Below, piece by piece: positions 1 to 7,498 of a stretch of 64,000 nt of DNA. Source of the stretch: Paenibacillus sp. FSL R7-0345 (GTDB lineage Bacteria > Bacillota > Bacilli > Paenibacillales > Paenibacillaceae); NCBI RefSeq assembly GCF_038595055.1, contig NZ_CP152002.1, positions 3,454,501 through 3,518,500 on the forward strand, in the 5' to 3' direction. Below the pieces are notes generated by a model. It did not search any database. It was not told where the DNA came from and saw only the letters and a program-made list of their open reading frames with translations. Made by a program: the position numbers and the translations under genes. How positions within the stretch are numbered: the stretch's first letter is position 1; every line of letters begins with the position of its first letter.

Positions 1-1
1 A

Positions 2-91
2 TCTTACTTGAGGGTATGCAAATACAAACTTGAGGCTACGGCGGTAGGCGCTGCACTGGAGCTTGTTGCCGGATTTATCGATAACATCTGA
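2..91 (+). CDS. C-terminal end of a probable ROK-family protein (partial)
   Basis: An open frame enters from the left edge and stops at TGA 89-91, leaving 29 residues. The tail contains ATAVGAALELVAGFIDNI, which resembles the conserved Gly-Ala-Ala helix near the C-terminus of ROK repressors and sugar kinases. A good terminator follows within 50 bp, which supports a real gene end. A sugar-responsive ROK regulator would suit the polyol dehydrogenase downstream. Only the C-terminus is visible, so the family call is an inference. Confidence 0.45.
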   Translation, partial: SYLRVCKYKLEATAVGAALELVAGFIDNI

Positions 92-133
92 TGACATCAA
101 GATGAAATCCTGTCTATTATTAAATCTTTATAG

Positions 134-194
134 TCCCAGCAACTACAGATACATACCGGAATGACGGTAGGTCTGCAGAGGTTGGGGCTTTTTT
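134..194 (+). terminator. Rho-independent terminator of the upstream gene
   Basis: A long imperfect hairpin (CCCAGC near 134 pairing toward GGTTGGGG near 187, with an inner ACCG/CGGT stem) is followed by a run of six T at 189-194. Confidence 0.65.
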
Positions 195-246
195 GGCCAA
201 TTTTTCCGGTATATTTGAATCCGCTTACATACTTTTTGAATTTCTG

Positions 247-274
247 TTGACTTCAAATCAATTACGGCTATAAT
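247..274 (+). promoter_or_regulatory. SigA-type promoter of the zinc dehydrogenase
   Basis: TTGACT (247-252) and a perfect TATAAT (269-274) are separated by 16 bp. The predicted transcript has a leader of about 140 nt before the gene at 423. Confidence 0.75.
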
Positions 275-302
275 CTTCTTTAGGTTGTTTTATAAAAGTA
301 CA

Positions 303-394
303 TTACTTAAGGTTTCGGCAATCAAAATAACCTTCCATTATGAATTTGGGATGAATATATCGCATTGCTTGAGAAAGCCGAAGCCTTAAAGTAA
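303..394 (+). promoter_or_regulatory. Structured 5' leader with a long stem
   Basis: The arm at 303-319 (TTACTTAAGGTTTCGGC) pairs with 377-394 (GCCGAAGCCTTAAAGTAA) with one bulge and one G-U pair, closing a loop of about 57 nt. The second arm ends 13 nt before the GGGAGGAG ribosome binding site. The structure lies wholly inside the predicted untranslated leader. I cannot match it to a known riboswitch class. Confidence 0.45.
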
Positions 395-422
395 CTGGCT
401 AATTCCGGGAGGAGAAATCAGA

Positions 423-1463
423 ATGAAGAACAGAGCTTTTTATATGACAGGGCTTAAGGAAATGGAAATGAGAGAAATAGAGATGCCGGTACCTGCTAAA
501 GGCGAGGTTATCGTCAAACTGGACTATGTGGGCATCTGCGGCTCGGATGTGCATTATCTGGAGCATGGCCGGATCGGCGATTTCGTGGTCGAGGGGGATT
601 TTATACTGGGTCATGAATGTGCAGGTGAAGTTGTACAGCTTGGATCAGGCGTGAAGCATCTGAAGGTCGGTGACCGTGTGGCGCTGGAGCCGGGAATTAC
701 CTGCGGCCAATGCGAATTCTGCAAAAGCGGAAAATATAATCTGTGTCCTGATGTCAAATTTCTGGCGACCCCGCCGTATCACGGCTGCCTGACGGATTAT
801 ATCGCATTCCCGGAAAATATGGCGTTCAAGCTGCCGGACAACGTCTCCTCGGAAGAAGGAGCGCTGGTTGAGCCGTTGTCAGTAGGATTACATGCAGCAG
901 CGCAGGGCGGTATCAAGCTGGGCGATCGGGTTGTGATCCTGGGTGCAGGGTGCATCGGTCTTGTAACTCTGCTGGCCTGCAAAGCCTTCGGGGCAACGGA
1001 TATTGTCGTGGTCGATATTATCGAGAAACGCCTTGAAGCAGCCAGACGGCTCGGTGCTACACAGGTCATTAATGCGAAGCATGAGAATGTACTGGAGGTA
1101 ATCGCTGGACTGACGGACGGGGCAGGAGTGGATAAAGTGATCGAAACGGCCGGCAGCGAGCATACGGTGAAGCAGACGCCATATCTGGTCAAACGCGGCG
1201 GCAGCATTGTACTTGTGGGCCTGGCGGCCAAGGATATCATAGATTTCGATTTCATGCAGATTATGTTCAAAGAGGCAGACATCAAGTCGGTTTTCCGCTA
1301 CCGCAACCTGTATCCTGCTGCGATCGGCGCGATTGCTGACGGCAAAATTGATGTTAAAGGGATCGTTACGCATGAGTTCGGCTTTGAGGAATCGCAGAAG
1401 GCGTTTGATTTTGTCATCGATAACAAAGAAGAGGTAGTTAAGGCAGTCATCCGAATGGGATAA
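423..1463 (+). CDS. Zinc-dependent sorbitol/xylitol-type dehydrogenase
   Basis: This 346-residue medium-chain dehydrogenase should oxidise a polyol such as sorbitol or xylitol to its ketose with NAD. The catalytic zinc ligands are visible as Cys39 (GICGSDVHY), His64-Glu65 (GHE) and Glu150. The structural zinc site is Cys94, Cys97, Cys100 and Cys108. The Rossmann fold starts at GAGCIG (174-179), and the acidic residue in VVVD near 198 favours NAD over NADP. The start is supported by GGGAGGAG about 8 nt upstream. The gene is monocistronic, with its own promoter and terminator. The family fits the sorbitol dehydrogenase (GutB)/xylitol dehydrogenase branch. The exact polyol cannot be read from sequence. 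Confidence 0.85.
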   Translation: MKNRAFYMTGLKEMEMREIEMPVPAKGEVIVKLDYVGICGSDVHYLEHGRIGDFVVEGDFILGHECAGEVVQLGSGVKHLKVGDRVALEPGITCGQCEFCKSGKYNLCPDVKFLATPPYHGCLTDYIAFPENMAFKLPDNVSSEEGALVEPLSVGLHAAAQGGIKLGDRVVILGAGCIGLVTLLACKAFGATDIVVVDIIEKRLEAARRLGATQVINAKHENVLEVIAGLTDGAGVDKVIETAGSEHTVKQTPYLVKRGGSIVLVGLAAKDIIDFDFMQIMFKEADIKSVFRYRNLYPAAIGAIADGKIDVKGIVTHEFGFEESQKAFDFVIDNKEEVVKAVIRMG

Positions 1464-1494
1464 TTCGTGCATCGTATAGTTGTTTATAAGACAA

Positions 1495-1527
1495 CCCGGC
1501 CGTCGTAATGACGGTGCGGGCTTTTTT
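1495..1527 (+). terminator. Rho-independent terminator
   Basis: An outer CCCG/CGGG stem and an inner CCGTC/GACGG stem are followed by six T (1522-1527). It closes the dehydrogenase transcript. Confidence 0.75.
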
Positions 1528-1578
1528 GTGCTGCAGCTTTAGCGGTTTGTAAAAGCATTGTAAAAATTTAAAATAATA

Positions 1579-1607
1579 TTGACATTTTTCTCTGGGTTAA
1601 ATATATT
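1579..1607 (+). promoter_or_regulatory. SigA-type promoter of the manganese transporter operon
   Basis: TTGACA (1579-1584) and TATATT (1602-1607) are separated by exactly 17 bp. A weak dyad around 1594-1616 overlaps the start point. It could hold a metal-regulator (MntR-like) site, but the symmetry is too poor to call. Confidence 0.75.
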
Positions 1608-1641
1608 GTACCTAAGAATAAAAGTTTCACGAGGGAAACAA

Positions 1642-1659
1642 ATGTTGTATAAAGACTAA
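1642..1659 (+). CDS. Five-codon leader ORF MLYKD
   Basis: An ATG at 1642 has a GAGGG ribosome binding site 6 nt upstream and encodes MLYKD before TAA. That stop is directly followed by ATG 1660, the alternative start of the ATPase frame. It may be a translated leader coupled to the ATPase, or chance. Confidence 0.25.
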   Translation: MLYKD

Positions 1660-1746
1660 ATGTTAACCGTGAAGAAAATAGTTGCCCGCGTAAAAAAGGA
1701 TGTGGGGGAAGTACATAAACCCATCGAGGAGACAGGAGACGATACT

Positions 1747-2493
1747 GTGATTGAGATTAAAGACCTGAATGTTGACTATTTCGGCAACCCGGTATTGGAA
1801 AACATCAATCTTGACATCCCCTTCGGCTATTCGGTCGGGATTATCGGGCCCAACGGGGCCGGCAAATCAACCTTTATCAAGGCACTGCTAGAAGTAGTCA
1901 GAAAGCGCAGCGGCAGTGTGAAGGTAGATGGCACCGCAATCTCCGGCTATAAGCGCAATATCGCCTATGTGCCGCAAAAAAATGATATTGACCTTACCTT
2001 TCCGATTACCGTGCGGAACACAGTGCTGACCGGCACTTACCCGGGCCTCAAGCTGTTCCGGCGTCCGGGCCGGAAAGAGCAGGAAACTGCCGAACGCTGC
2101 ATGGCGATGGTGGATATCGCGGATCTCGCAAACCGGCAGATCAGCAATTTATCGGGGGGACAGCTGCAGCGGGTGTTTATTGCCAGAGCGCTGGCCCAGC
2201 AGGCCGATATCTTTTTCCTCGATGAACCGTTTGTCGGGATTGATCTTGTAAGTGAGACGATTATCGTTAAGCTGCTGAAGCAGCTGCGGGCTGAGGGCAA
2301 AACCATCCTCGTAGTCCATCATGATCTGCATGAGGTCGAAGACTATTTTGACAAAATTATGATCCTTAATAAAAAGCTGATTGCCTTCGGCGATGTAGGC
2401 GATACCTTCACCACCGAAAATATCCGCAGGGCGTATGGGGCTTCCCTTGGCAATGTGATCATCAAAGGGGCCGGAGGTGAGGCGAATGATTAG
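1747..2493 (+). CDS. mntA: Manganese ABC transporter, ATP-binding protein (MntA/PsaB type)
   Basis: This is the cytoplasmic ATPase that powers metal import with the two genes downstream. It shows Walker A GPNGAGKST, Q-loop YVPQKND, signature LSGGQLQR, Walker B IFFLDEPF with D-loop, and the switch His in VVHHDLHEVEDYF, as in metal-type (ZnuC/MntB/PsaB) ATPases. I place the start at GTG 1747 because AGGAGA lies 7 nt upstream and family members begin just before the IEIKDLNV strand. The frame is open back to ATG 1660, which would add 29 charged residues but has no Shine-Dalgarno of its own. The gene overlaps the permease. Symbols follow the staphylococcal mntABC order. Confidence 0.85.
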   Translation: MIEIKDLNVDYFGNPVLENINLDIPFGYSVGIIGPNGAGKSTFIKALLEVVRKRSGSVKVDGTAISGYKRNIAYVPQKNDIDLTFPITVRNTVLTGTYPGLKLFRRPGRKEQETAERCMAMVDIADLANRQISNLSGGQLQRVFIARALAQQADIFFLDEPFVGIDLVSETIIVKLLKQLRAEGKTILVVHHDLHEVEDYFDKIMILNKKLIAFGDVGDTFTTENIRRAYGASLGNVIIKGAGGEAND

Positions 2494-3328
2494 CATGCTG
2501 TCTGACTGGCTGGACATTCCCGTATATGCTCTGAATGCCGGATTGTCGGCAGTTATCCTGGGCATTGTATCGGGGGCGCTGGGCAGCTTTATTGTCCTCC
2601 GCAAAATGTCGCTGATGGGCGATGCCTTATCCCACGCCGTTCTTCCCGGAGTAGCGTTGTCTTATATCCTGGGCATCAACATTCTGCTGGGCGCATCACT
2701 CTTCGGCCTGTTGGCCGCCATATTGATTCAGTTCATAACCAGCCGCAGCAATATCAAAAGTGATACGTCGATCGGCATCATACTCAGCTCCTTTTTCGCG
2801 CTCGGCATTGTGCTCATTACCTTTGCCAAAAGCGGGCTCGACCTGACGCATATCCTGTTCGGCAACATTCTTGCAGTTCCGCAGTCTGAGCTTACCCAGT
2901 CTTTTATCATCATGCTGGTGGTCATTGCTATTATTACTTTGTTATACAAAGAGCTGCTGATCAGCTCATTTGATCCGGTGGTTGCCAAGGCTTACGGGCT
3001 GAAAACAGGCTTTTATCACTATCTGTTGATGATGCTGCTGTCTGTAGTTACTGTATCCTCGCTGTCGCAGGTCGGTATTGTGCTGGTTATCGCGATGCTG
3101 GTTATCCCGGCAGCCACCTCGTATCTGTGGACCAAAACGTTGTTTCACATGATTATGCTGGCCTCGGCGGTGGGTGCGGTCTCCGGGATAGCAGGTGTTA
3201 TTGTAAGCTTCCGGTATAATCTGCCGACAAGTGCCACTATTGTGCTGGTAGGCATGGCCTTGTTTGCTGTTTCCTTTATCTTATCGCCAAAAAACAATTT
3301 CCTCGGGAAAGGATTGAAGACACGATGA
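2486..3328 (+). CDS. mntB: Manganese ABC transporter, permease (MntB/PsaC type)
   Basis: This hydrophobic protein of about 280 residues belongs to the ABC-3 permease family and forms the membrane channel of the metal importer. Eight or nine membrane segments are apparent. The N-terminal region contains GSFIVLRKMSLMGDALSHAV, the characteristic family motif for contact with the ATPase. ATG 2486 is preceded by GGAGGTG at 6 nt and overlaps the ATPase stop (2491-2493). An in-frame GTG at 2477 lies inside that ribosome binding site and is less likely. The stop overlaps the lipoprotein start, so the three genes are translationally coupled. Confidence 0.88.
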   Translation: MISMLSDWLDIPVYALNAGLSAVILGIVSGALGSFIVLRKMSLMGDALSHAVLPGVALSYILGINILLGASLFGLLAAILIQFITSRSNIKSDTSIGIILSSFFALGIVLITFAKSGLDLTHILFGNILAVPQSELTQSFIIMLVVIAIITLLYKELLISSFDPVVAKAYGLKTGFYHYLLMMLLSVVTVSSLSQVGIVLVIAMLVIPAATSYLWTKTLFHMIMLASAVGAVSGIAGVIVSFRYNLPTSATIVLVGMALFAVSFILSPKNNFLGKGLKTR

Positions 3329-4248
3329 AAAAAATGCTTCTGCTGCCGCTCTCACTGCTGCTTGCCGCCTGCTCTAACACTGCCGGTTCTAATACCAGCA
3401 TCGGAGGGGAGAACGATAAGCTGCACATTGTAGCGACCTATTCGATCATTGCAGATATGGCTGAGAACATTGCCGGTGATAAAGCTGAAGTCTACAGCCT
3501 GGTGCCGGTCGGAACGGACCCGCATATGTATGATCCGCTGCCGGCTGATACCGGTAAAGTGTCGGATGCAGACCTGATTTTTTATAACGGCCTGAATCTG
3601 GAGACGGGAAAGGGCTGGTTCCAGGATCTGCTCGATGTGACGAATAAAACCGAAGCTGCGTTTGCCTTGAGTGAAGCAGTGACCCCGATCTATCTGACCG
3701 AAAAAGGCAAAGAATCACAGGTTGATCCCCATGCCTGGCTGGACATTCAGAATGCTATTAAATATGTAGACAGTATCACTAAGCAGGTGATTGCACAGGA
3801 CCCTGACAACGAAGCGTATTACCTCGGTAATCAGGAGAAATACGTCAGCGAGCTGAACGAGCTGGATCAGTATGCAAAAGAGGCTGTAGGGCAGATTCCG
3901 GAGGATAAGCGTATTCTGGTCACAAGCGAAGGGGCATTTAAGTACTTTTCCCGGGCATACGGGCTGGAGTCCGCTTTTATCTGGGAGATCAATACCGACA
4001 GCCAGGGCACACCGGAGCAGATGAACCGGATTATCGGGATTATCGAAGACAATAGCATTCCGGCGCTGTTCCTGGAAACGAGTGTAAATCCCAAGACGAT
4101 GGAGACCATTTCTGCAGAAACGGGCGTGCCGATCTACTCCAAAATCTTTACGGATTCCGTCGCCAAAGCAGGCGAAGAAGGGGATACTTACCTCGGGATG
4201 ATGAAGTGGAACATAGATAAAGTCGTTGAAGGATTATCGGGGTTATAA
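3325..4248 (+). CDS. mntC: Manganese-binding lipoprotein (MntC/PsaA type)
   Basis: This 307-residue lipoprotein captures Mn2+ outside the membrane and delivers it to the permease. The signal peptide ends in the lipobox LLAAC (Cys16). The metal ligands of the PsaA family can be placed at His67 (DPHMYD), His136 (DPHAWLD), Glu202 (TSEGAF) and Asp277 (IFTDS), each shifted by three from PsaA numbering. The motif FIWEINTDSQGTP and the absence of the His-rich loop of ZnuA point to manganese rather than zinc. ATG 3325 overlaps the permease stop by 4 nt. High confidence in the family, good confidence in the metal. Confidence 0.9.
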   Translation: MKKMLLLPLSLLLAACSNTAGSNTSIGGENDKLHIVATYSIIADMAENIAGDKAEVYSLVPVGTDPHMYDPLPADTGKVSDADLIFYNGLNLETGKGWFQDLLDVTNKTEAAFALSEAVTPIYLTEKGKESQVDPHAWLDIQNAIKYVDSITKQVIAQDPDNEAYYLGNQEKYVSELNELDQYAKEAVGQIPEDKRILVTSEGAFKYFSRAYGLESAFIWEINTDSQGTPEQMNRIIGIIEDNSIPALFLETSVNPKTMETISAETGVPIYSKIFTDSVAKAGEEGDTYLGMMKWNIDKVVEGLSGL

Positions 4249-4265
4249 TAAATTACCTTTCATAT

Positions 4266-4307
4266 GAAAAAACAAGACCGCGCGATATTTCATTGTGCGG
4301 TCTTGTT
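4266..4307 (-). terminator. Terminator between converging mntC and BNR genes
   Basis: AACAAGACCGC (4271-4281) and GCGGTCTTGTT (4297-4307) form a perfect 11-bp stem. The A run at 4266-4272 gives a T tract on the minus strand, so it mainly serves the minus-strand gene. It may also stop mntC transcripts. Confidence 0.75.
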
Positions 4308-4316
4308 GCTATGAGC

Positions 4317-5561
4317 TCATGTGATCACAATATTCGAATAGCCGGCTGTAATGTTCAGTGAACCTGAAGTGGTGTCTGCCCAGATTCCGATATAACCTCC
4401 CGGCGGGACTGAGGCAATGTCGATATAATCCCCAATCAAAGGAACAGGGGTTGGACTGCTTCCGTTGGGGTTGAAGGAGGTATTGGTGATTCTGGTATTG
4501 GTGAAGGTCTGGCCGCCGTTAATGGACCGGGCCACAAATACATCCAGCAGGAAACCGTTAACCTGGTTACTGTAATAGATGATATTTACTACTCCGAGTA
4601 AAGGGTCAACATCAATGGCCGGGAAGAAATTCTGCGAGCCCGCGGGAGCACCTGTGATGCTGACCGGACTGGACCAGTTCGTTCCATTATTATCAGAGAA
4701 GGACATCAGGATGTCGGAATACCCCTGACGGAAATCCTGCCATACGGCATATACACGTCCGGTGTAAGGACTGATAGACCGGTCCGTCGATACATTGGCG
4801 AAGGTGAGTACCCGGAAAGCATATCCCGGCACTGGAAGCACCGTCGGAACAGGAATAATGGGAGAGACCAGAACCGGAGGACCAAAGGTTGAAGCCCCGT
4901 CCTGAGATACCCGGATAACAAACCGGAATGTCGGATTCACTGTAATCCAGGCGGCGTAGACATTACCGACCAGATCCACAGCCACATCAGGACGTTCCAC
5001 CTGATCCGCATCACTTGACAGTAATATCGTCTGGTTCCATGTCGTTCCCCCGTCTTGGGAGCGGCTGAGGAATGCGGTTGAATTCCCGCCGTTGGCAACA
5101 TTAAATTGGTGATTATAGGTGACATAGATATTGCCCAGATAGGGGCTGGACTGCCCTACATCAATCAGCACATTGGTCTCATCATTATTAATGTAGGTGC
5201 CGAAGCCCCTGTTTACAATCACAGGGGGGCTGAAGGTCACCCCGTTATCGGTTGAGGTATAGATGACTGTTGTTCCATCTGAAGCACCCGGGAACACATG
5301 GGCAGTTACAACAAAGGTATTCGGAAATCCGTAAGCAACATAGGGTGCTTCAGCTCCGGTGAACCCCGGAGGCAGCGGAAGCGTAGACGAAGTCCAGTTA
5401 GCCCCGCCATCGAGGGAGCGGTAAAGTCCGGTCTGGGGAGTTCCTGAAGTAGTATCTACTGCAACGGCAACCATGATCTGGGGAAACAGGAGGTTTATAG
5501 CGACGGCAGGCTCAAACTTCGCGAATACCCCGGAGGTGACCGCAAAATTGAAATTTGTCAT
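4317..5561 (-). CDS. Asp-box (BNR) repeat beta-propeller protein
   Basis: This 414-residue protein contains at least six Asp-box motifs spread along its length: SLDGGANW, STDNGVTF, SQDGGTTW, SQDGASTF, SDNNGTNW and SINGGQTF. It should fold as a sialidase-like beta-propeller. I do not see the arginine triad and FRIP motif expected of an active sialidase. There is no signal peptide, so export would need another route or deposition in sporulating cells. The start is ATG 5561 (MTNFNFAV), which has AAGGAG 8 nt upstream. An ATG at 5579 merely overlaps that site. The function is unknown. Neighbouring glycosyltransferases suggest a surface role. Confidence 0.75.
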   Translation of the reverse strand: MTNFNFAVTSGVFAKFEPAVAINLLFPQIMVAVAVDTTSGTPQTGLYRSLDGGANWTSSTLPLPPGFTGAEAPYVAYGFPNTFVVTAHVFPGASDGTTVIYTSTDNGVTFSPPVIVNRGFGTYINNDETNVLIDVGQSSPYLGNIYVTYNHQFNVANGGNSTAFLSRSQDGGTTWNQTILLSSDADQVERPDVAVDLVGNVYAAWITVNPTFRFVIRVSQDGASTFGPPVLVSPIIPVPTVLPVPGYAFRVLTFANVSTDRSISPYTGRVYAVWQDFRQGYSDILMSFSDNNGTNWSSPVSITGAPAGSQNFFPAIDVDPLLGVVNIIYYSNQVNGFLLDVFVARSINGGQTFTNTRITNTSFNPNGSSPTPVPLIGDYIDIASVPPGGYIGIWADTTSGSLNITAGYSNIVIT

Positions 5562-5735
5562 TAGCCTACTCCTTTCCATAATTTTTTGCCCACTAGTATT
5601 GTATGGTCATTCACAGATTTAGAGTGTGCATAAAACCAGCTGATGAAAAACCCGCGAAACTCCCAAGTCTTCTGACTCAATCATCAGAAGTCTGCACGAA
5701 TAGAATGATAGAAAACAGGAAGGGAGTGAAAGAAG
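5562..5735. promoter_or_regulatory. Divergent intergenic region with a possible sporulation promoter
   Basis: On the minus strand CATACAAT (5605-5598) matches the CATA-type -10 of mother-cell sigma factors (SigE/SigK), about 37 nt before the BNR start. Near 5663-5691, TTCTGA and TCAGAA form a small inverted repeat. No convincing SigA promoter is seen for either gene. The sporulation reading is tentative. Confidence 0.25.
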
Positions 5736-6110
5736 ATGCCTTATTCAACAGGAATCATCACGAATACCCGGGTAACCGGCACAGCGGCCAATTTTATAGC
5801 GGTCAGCTCCCGTAACTTGAGCAGTGCCACGGCTACAGTTGTAGTTGAAATCTTTGCAGTCCCTATGTCAACACTTACGCTGACTCCGATCTATGTCTCT
5901 AGCTATACCGTGCCCGCCTTTTCTGCAGATATAAGAGAATTCAATATCGCCGGTAACGTTGCATATGAGGTGCAGATTGACAATACCGATCCATTGTCGG
6001 TAGTTGCGTTTTCTTCCTACGGGATCGACGGTTCCGGAAATCTGGTCCTTGAACAGCGCGTGCTGCAGTCAGAGTTTACGGAAATTCCTGCTTTTTCGCT
6101 GCCAATCTAG
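5736..6110 (+). CDS. Small beta-rich protein of unknown function
   Basis: The 124-residue product is rich in Thr, Ser, Val and Ala, with alternating hydrophobic residues typical of a beta-sandwich (for example TATVVVEIFAVP and AYEVQIDN). It has no signal peptide, transmembrane segment or cysteine. A good ribosome binding site (AGGGAG) precedes ATG 5736. It is divergent from the BNR gene and upstream of two glycosyltransferases. Composition and lack of an export signal recall proteins assembled on spores, but I cannot assign a family. Confidence 0.6.
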   Translation: MPYSTGIITNTRVTGTAANFIAVSSRNLSSATATVVVEIFAVPMSTLTLTPIYVSSYTVPAFSADIREFNIAGNVAYEVQIDNTDPLSVVAFSSYGIDGSGNLVLEQRVLQSEFTEIPAFSLPI

Positions 6111-6134
6111 GATAGCTTAGAACATTCTCTCTCC

Positions 6135-6174
6135 AGCGGATACTGTCATGCAGTTATGACGGTTCCGCTATTTT
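6135..6174 (+). terminator. Rho-independent terminator
   Basis: AGCGGA (6135-6140) pairs with TCCGCT (6164-6169), with an inner CTGTCAT/ATGACGG stem, followed by ATTTTG. It separates the small beta-rich gene from the glycosyltransferases. Confidence 0.65.
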
Positions 6175-6259
6175 GCCATGTTTAGGGCGATTCACACAGG
6201 CAATCCGCTGATTCCGCAATAAACTAATAATAAAGCTGTTCAAAAAGGAGGAGGAAGGA

Positions 6260-7498
6260 TTGGCGGATGTTGGAATTGTAATGCCTGTGTATATCCAGAA
6301 TCTGGATTTCCTGCGGCTGGCGCTGGAGTCAGTATTAAAGCAGACATTCACCGGGTTCCGGCTTGTCGTTGTCATTGACGGAGCCATGGACATGGAACCT
6401 TTGGTAAGACAATTTACTGCCGGCGACCCGCGGGTGGCCATCATCTCTTATCCGGTTAACGCGGGTGTTGCCCATGCGCTGAATACCGGGTTTGATATTC
6501 TGTTTGAAGATCAGGAAATCAAGTACTTAACTTGGGTTTCCAGTGACAATATCTATGATGCAGGCTTTCTGGGGGTGCTGCGTACAGCCCTTGTTAAAGG
6601 TACACCGGAGCTAGGGCTTGTCTACAGCTCATTCAGAAGCATTGATAATGACGGAAATCAGCTGGATGATGAGCACAAGCTGGCGGCATTGCGGCAATAT
6701 CAGGGGCAGTCAAAAGATAGGCTGCTGGAGTCTTCTATAATCGGCGTTTCATTTATGTACAAGGTGGAGCCTGCGCGAAAAACAGGCGGATACCGGATGC
6801 AGCCTGTAGAGGATTATGATTACTGGCTGCGGCTGGAGGAACATTGTGACATCCGGTTCCTGCCGGTAGAGCTGATGGACTACCGGGTTAACTCGTCCCA
6901 TAGCGTCTCTGCCCAGTTAACCAGCAAGGAAAATCACCGCAATTGGAGATATGCCTTTCATCTGACCCGGCTGCAGGCCCGCAGCCGCCGTGGGATTCAG
7001 CCTGCTCTGACCATACTGTACCCTGTAGTGGCGCCTGATCCTCATCATGTTTATGCCCTAGAGAATATATATGAACAGACGTTCAGCAACTATATTTTCA
7101 AGGTTATTGATTTGTCGCCTGACAATCAGGCTGCAGCCGGGTTAGCAAACATTAGCCATCCCACTACAGAGTTTGTCTGGATGCCTGGAGCCACGGTAAA
7201 GAATTCGGTATACCGGATGCTGCTGGGGATAAAAACTCCTTACACCATGCTGTTCGGACCGGAGCTGTTTATCGCCTACATGGATGTGGAGTATCTGATG
7301 ACAGGTCTAATAAAACACGGAGAGACCTCTATCTCCAATTACTACACGGAGGACCATTCGCAGATCGGTTACCGCAGCAGAGGCGTTCCCTCGGTAAAGC
7401 AAAAGCTAAATAACGAGCTGTTCAAAACCGAAGCGCTGCTTGAATTGTATCAGCTGAACATGATTCGAAATCGTGCAGAGAATGAGTGGTTGCGATGA
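6260..7498 (+). CDS. Family 2 glycosyltransferase
   Basis: The 412-residue protein has an N-terminal GT-A domain (residues 1-220) with DVGIVMPVYIQN, the nucleotide-binding VVVIDGAMD, and a metal-site region LTWVSSDNIYDAGF. It should transfer a sugar from a nucleotide donor to a growing glycan or protein. The C-terminal 190 residues match no domain I recognise. The start is TTG 6260, placed by the GGAGGAGG site about 7 nt upstream. Its stop overlaps the next gene (ATGA), so the two glycosyltransferases are co-translated. No membrane anchor is evident. The acceptor is unknown. Confidence 0.8.
   Translation: MADVGIVMPVYIQNLDFLRLALESVLKQTFTGFRLVVVIDGAMDMEPLVRQFTAGDPRVAIISYPVNAGVAHALNTGFDILFEDQEIKYLTWVSSDNIYDAGFLGVLRTALVKGTPELGLVYSSFRSIDNDGNQLDDEHKLAALRQYQGQSKDRLLESSIIGVSFMYKVEPARKTGGYRMQPVEDYDYWLRLEEHCDIRFLPVELMDYRVNSSHSVSAQLTSKENHRNWRYAFHLTRLQARSRRGIQPALTILYPVVAPDPHHVYALENIYEQTFSNYIFKVIDLSPDNQAAAGLANISHPTTEFVWMPGATVKNSVYRMLLGIKTPYTMLFGPELFIAYMDVEYLMTGLIKHGETSISNYYTEDHSQIGYRSRGVPSVKQKLNNELFKTEALLELYQLNMIRNRAENEWLR

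Noticed and set aside
1594..1616. MntR operator before the manganese transporter
   Set aside because: The dyad is too imperfect to support the call without a motif model, although regulation by manganese would be expected.
4317..5561. Active sialidase assignment for the Asp-box protein
   Set aside because: Asp boxes are structural. The catalytic arginine triad, FRIP motif and signal peptide of secreted sialidases were not seen.
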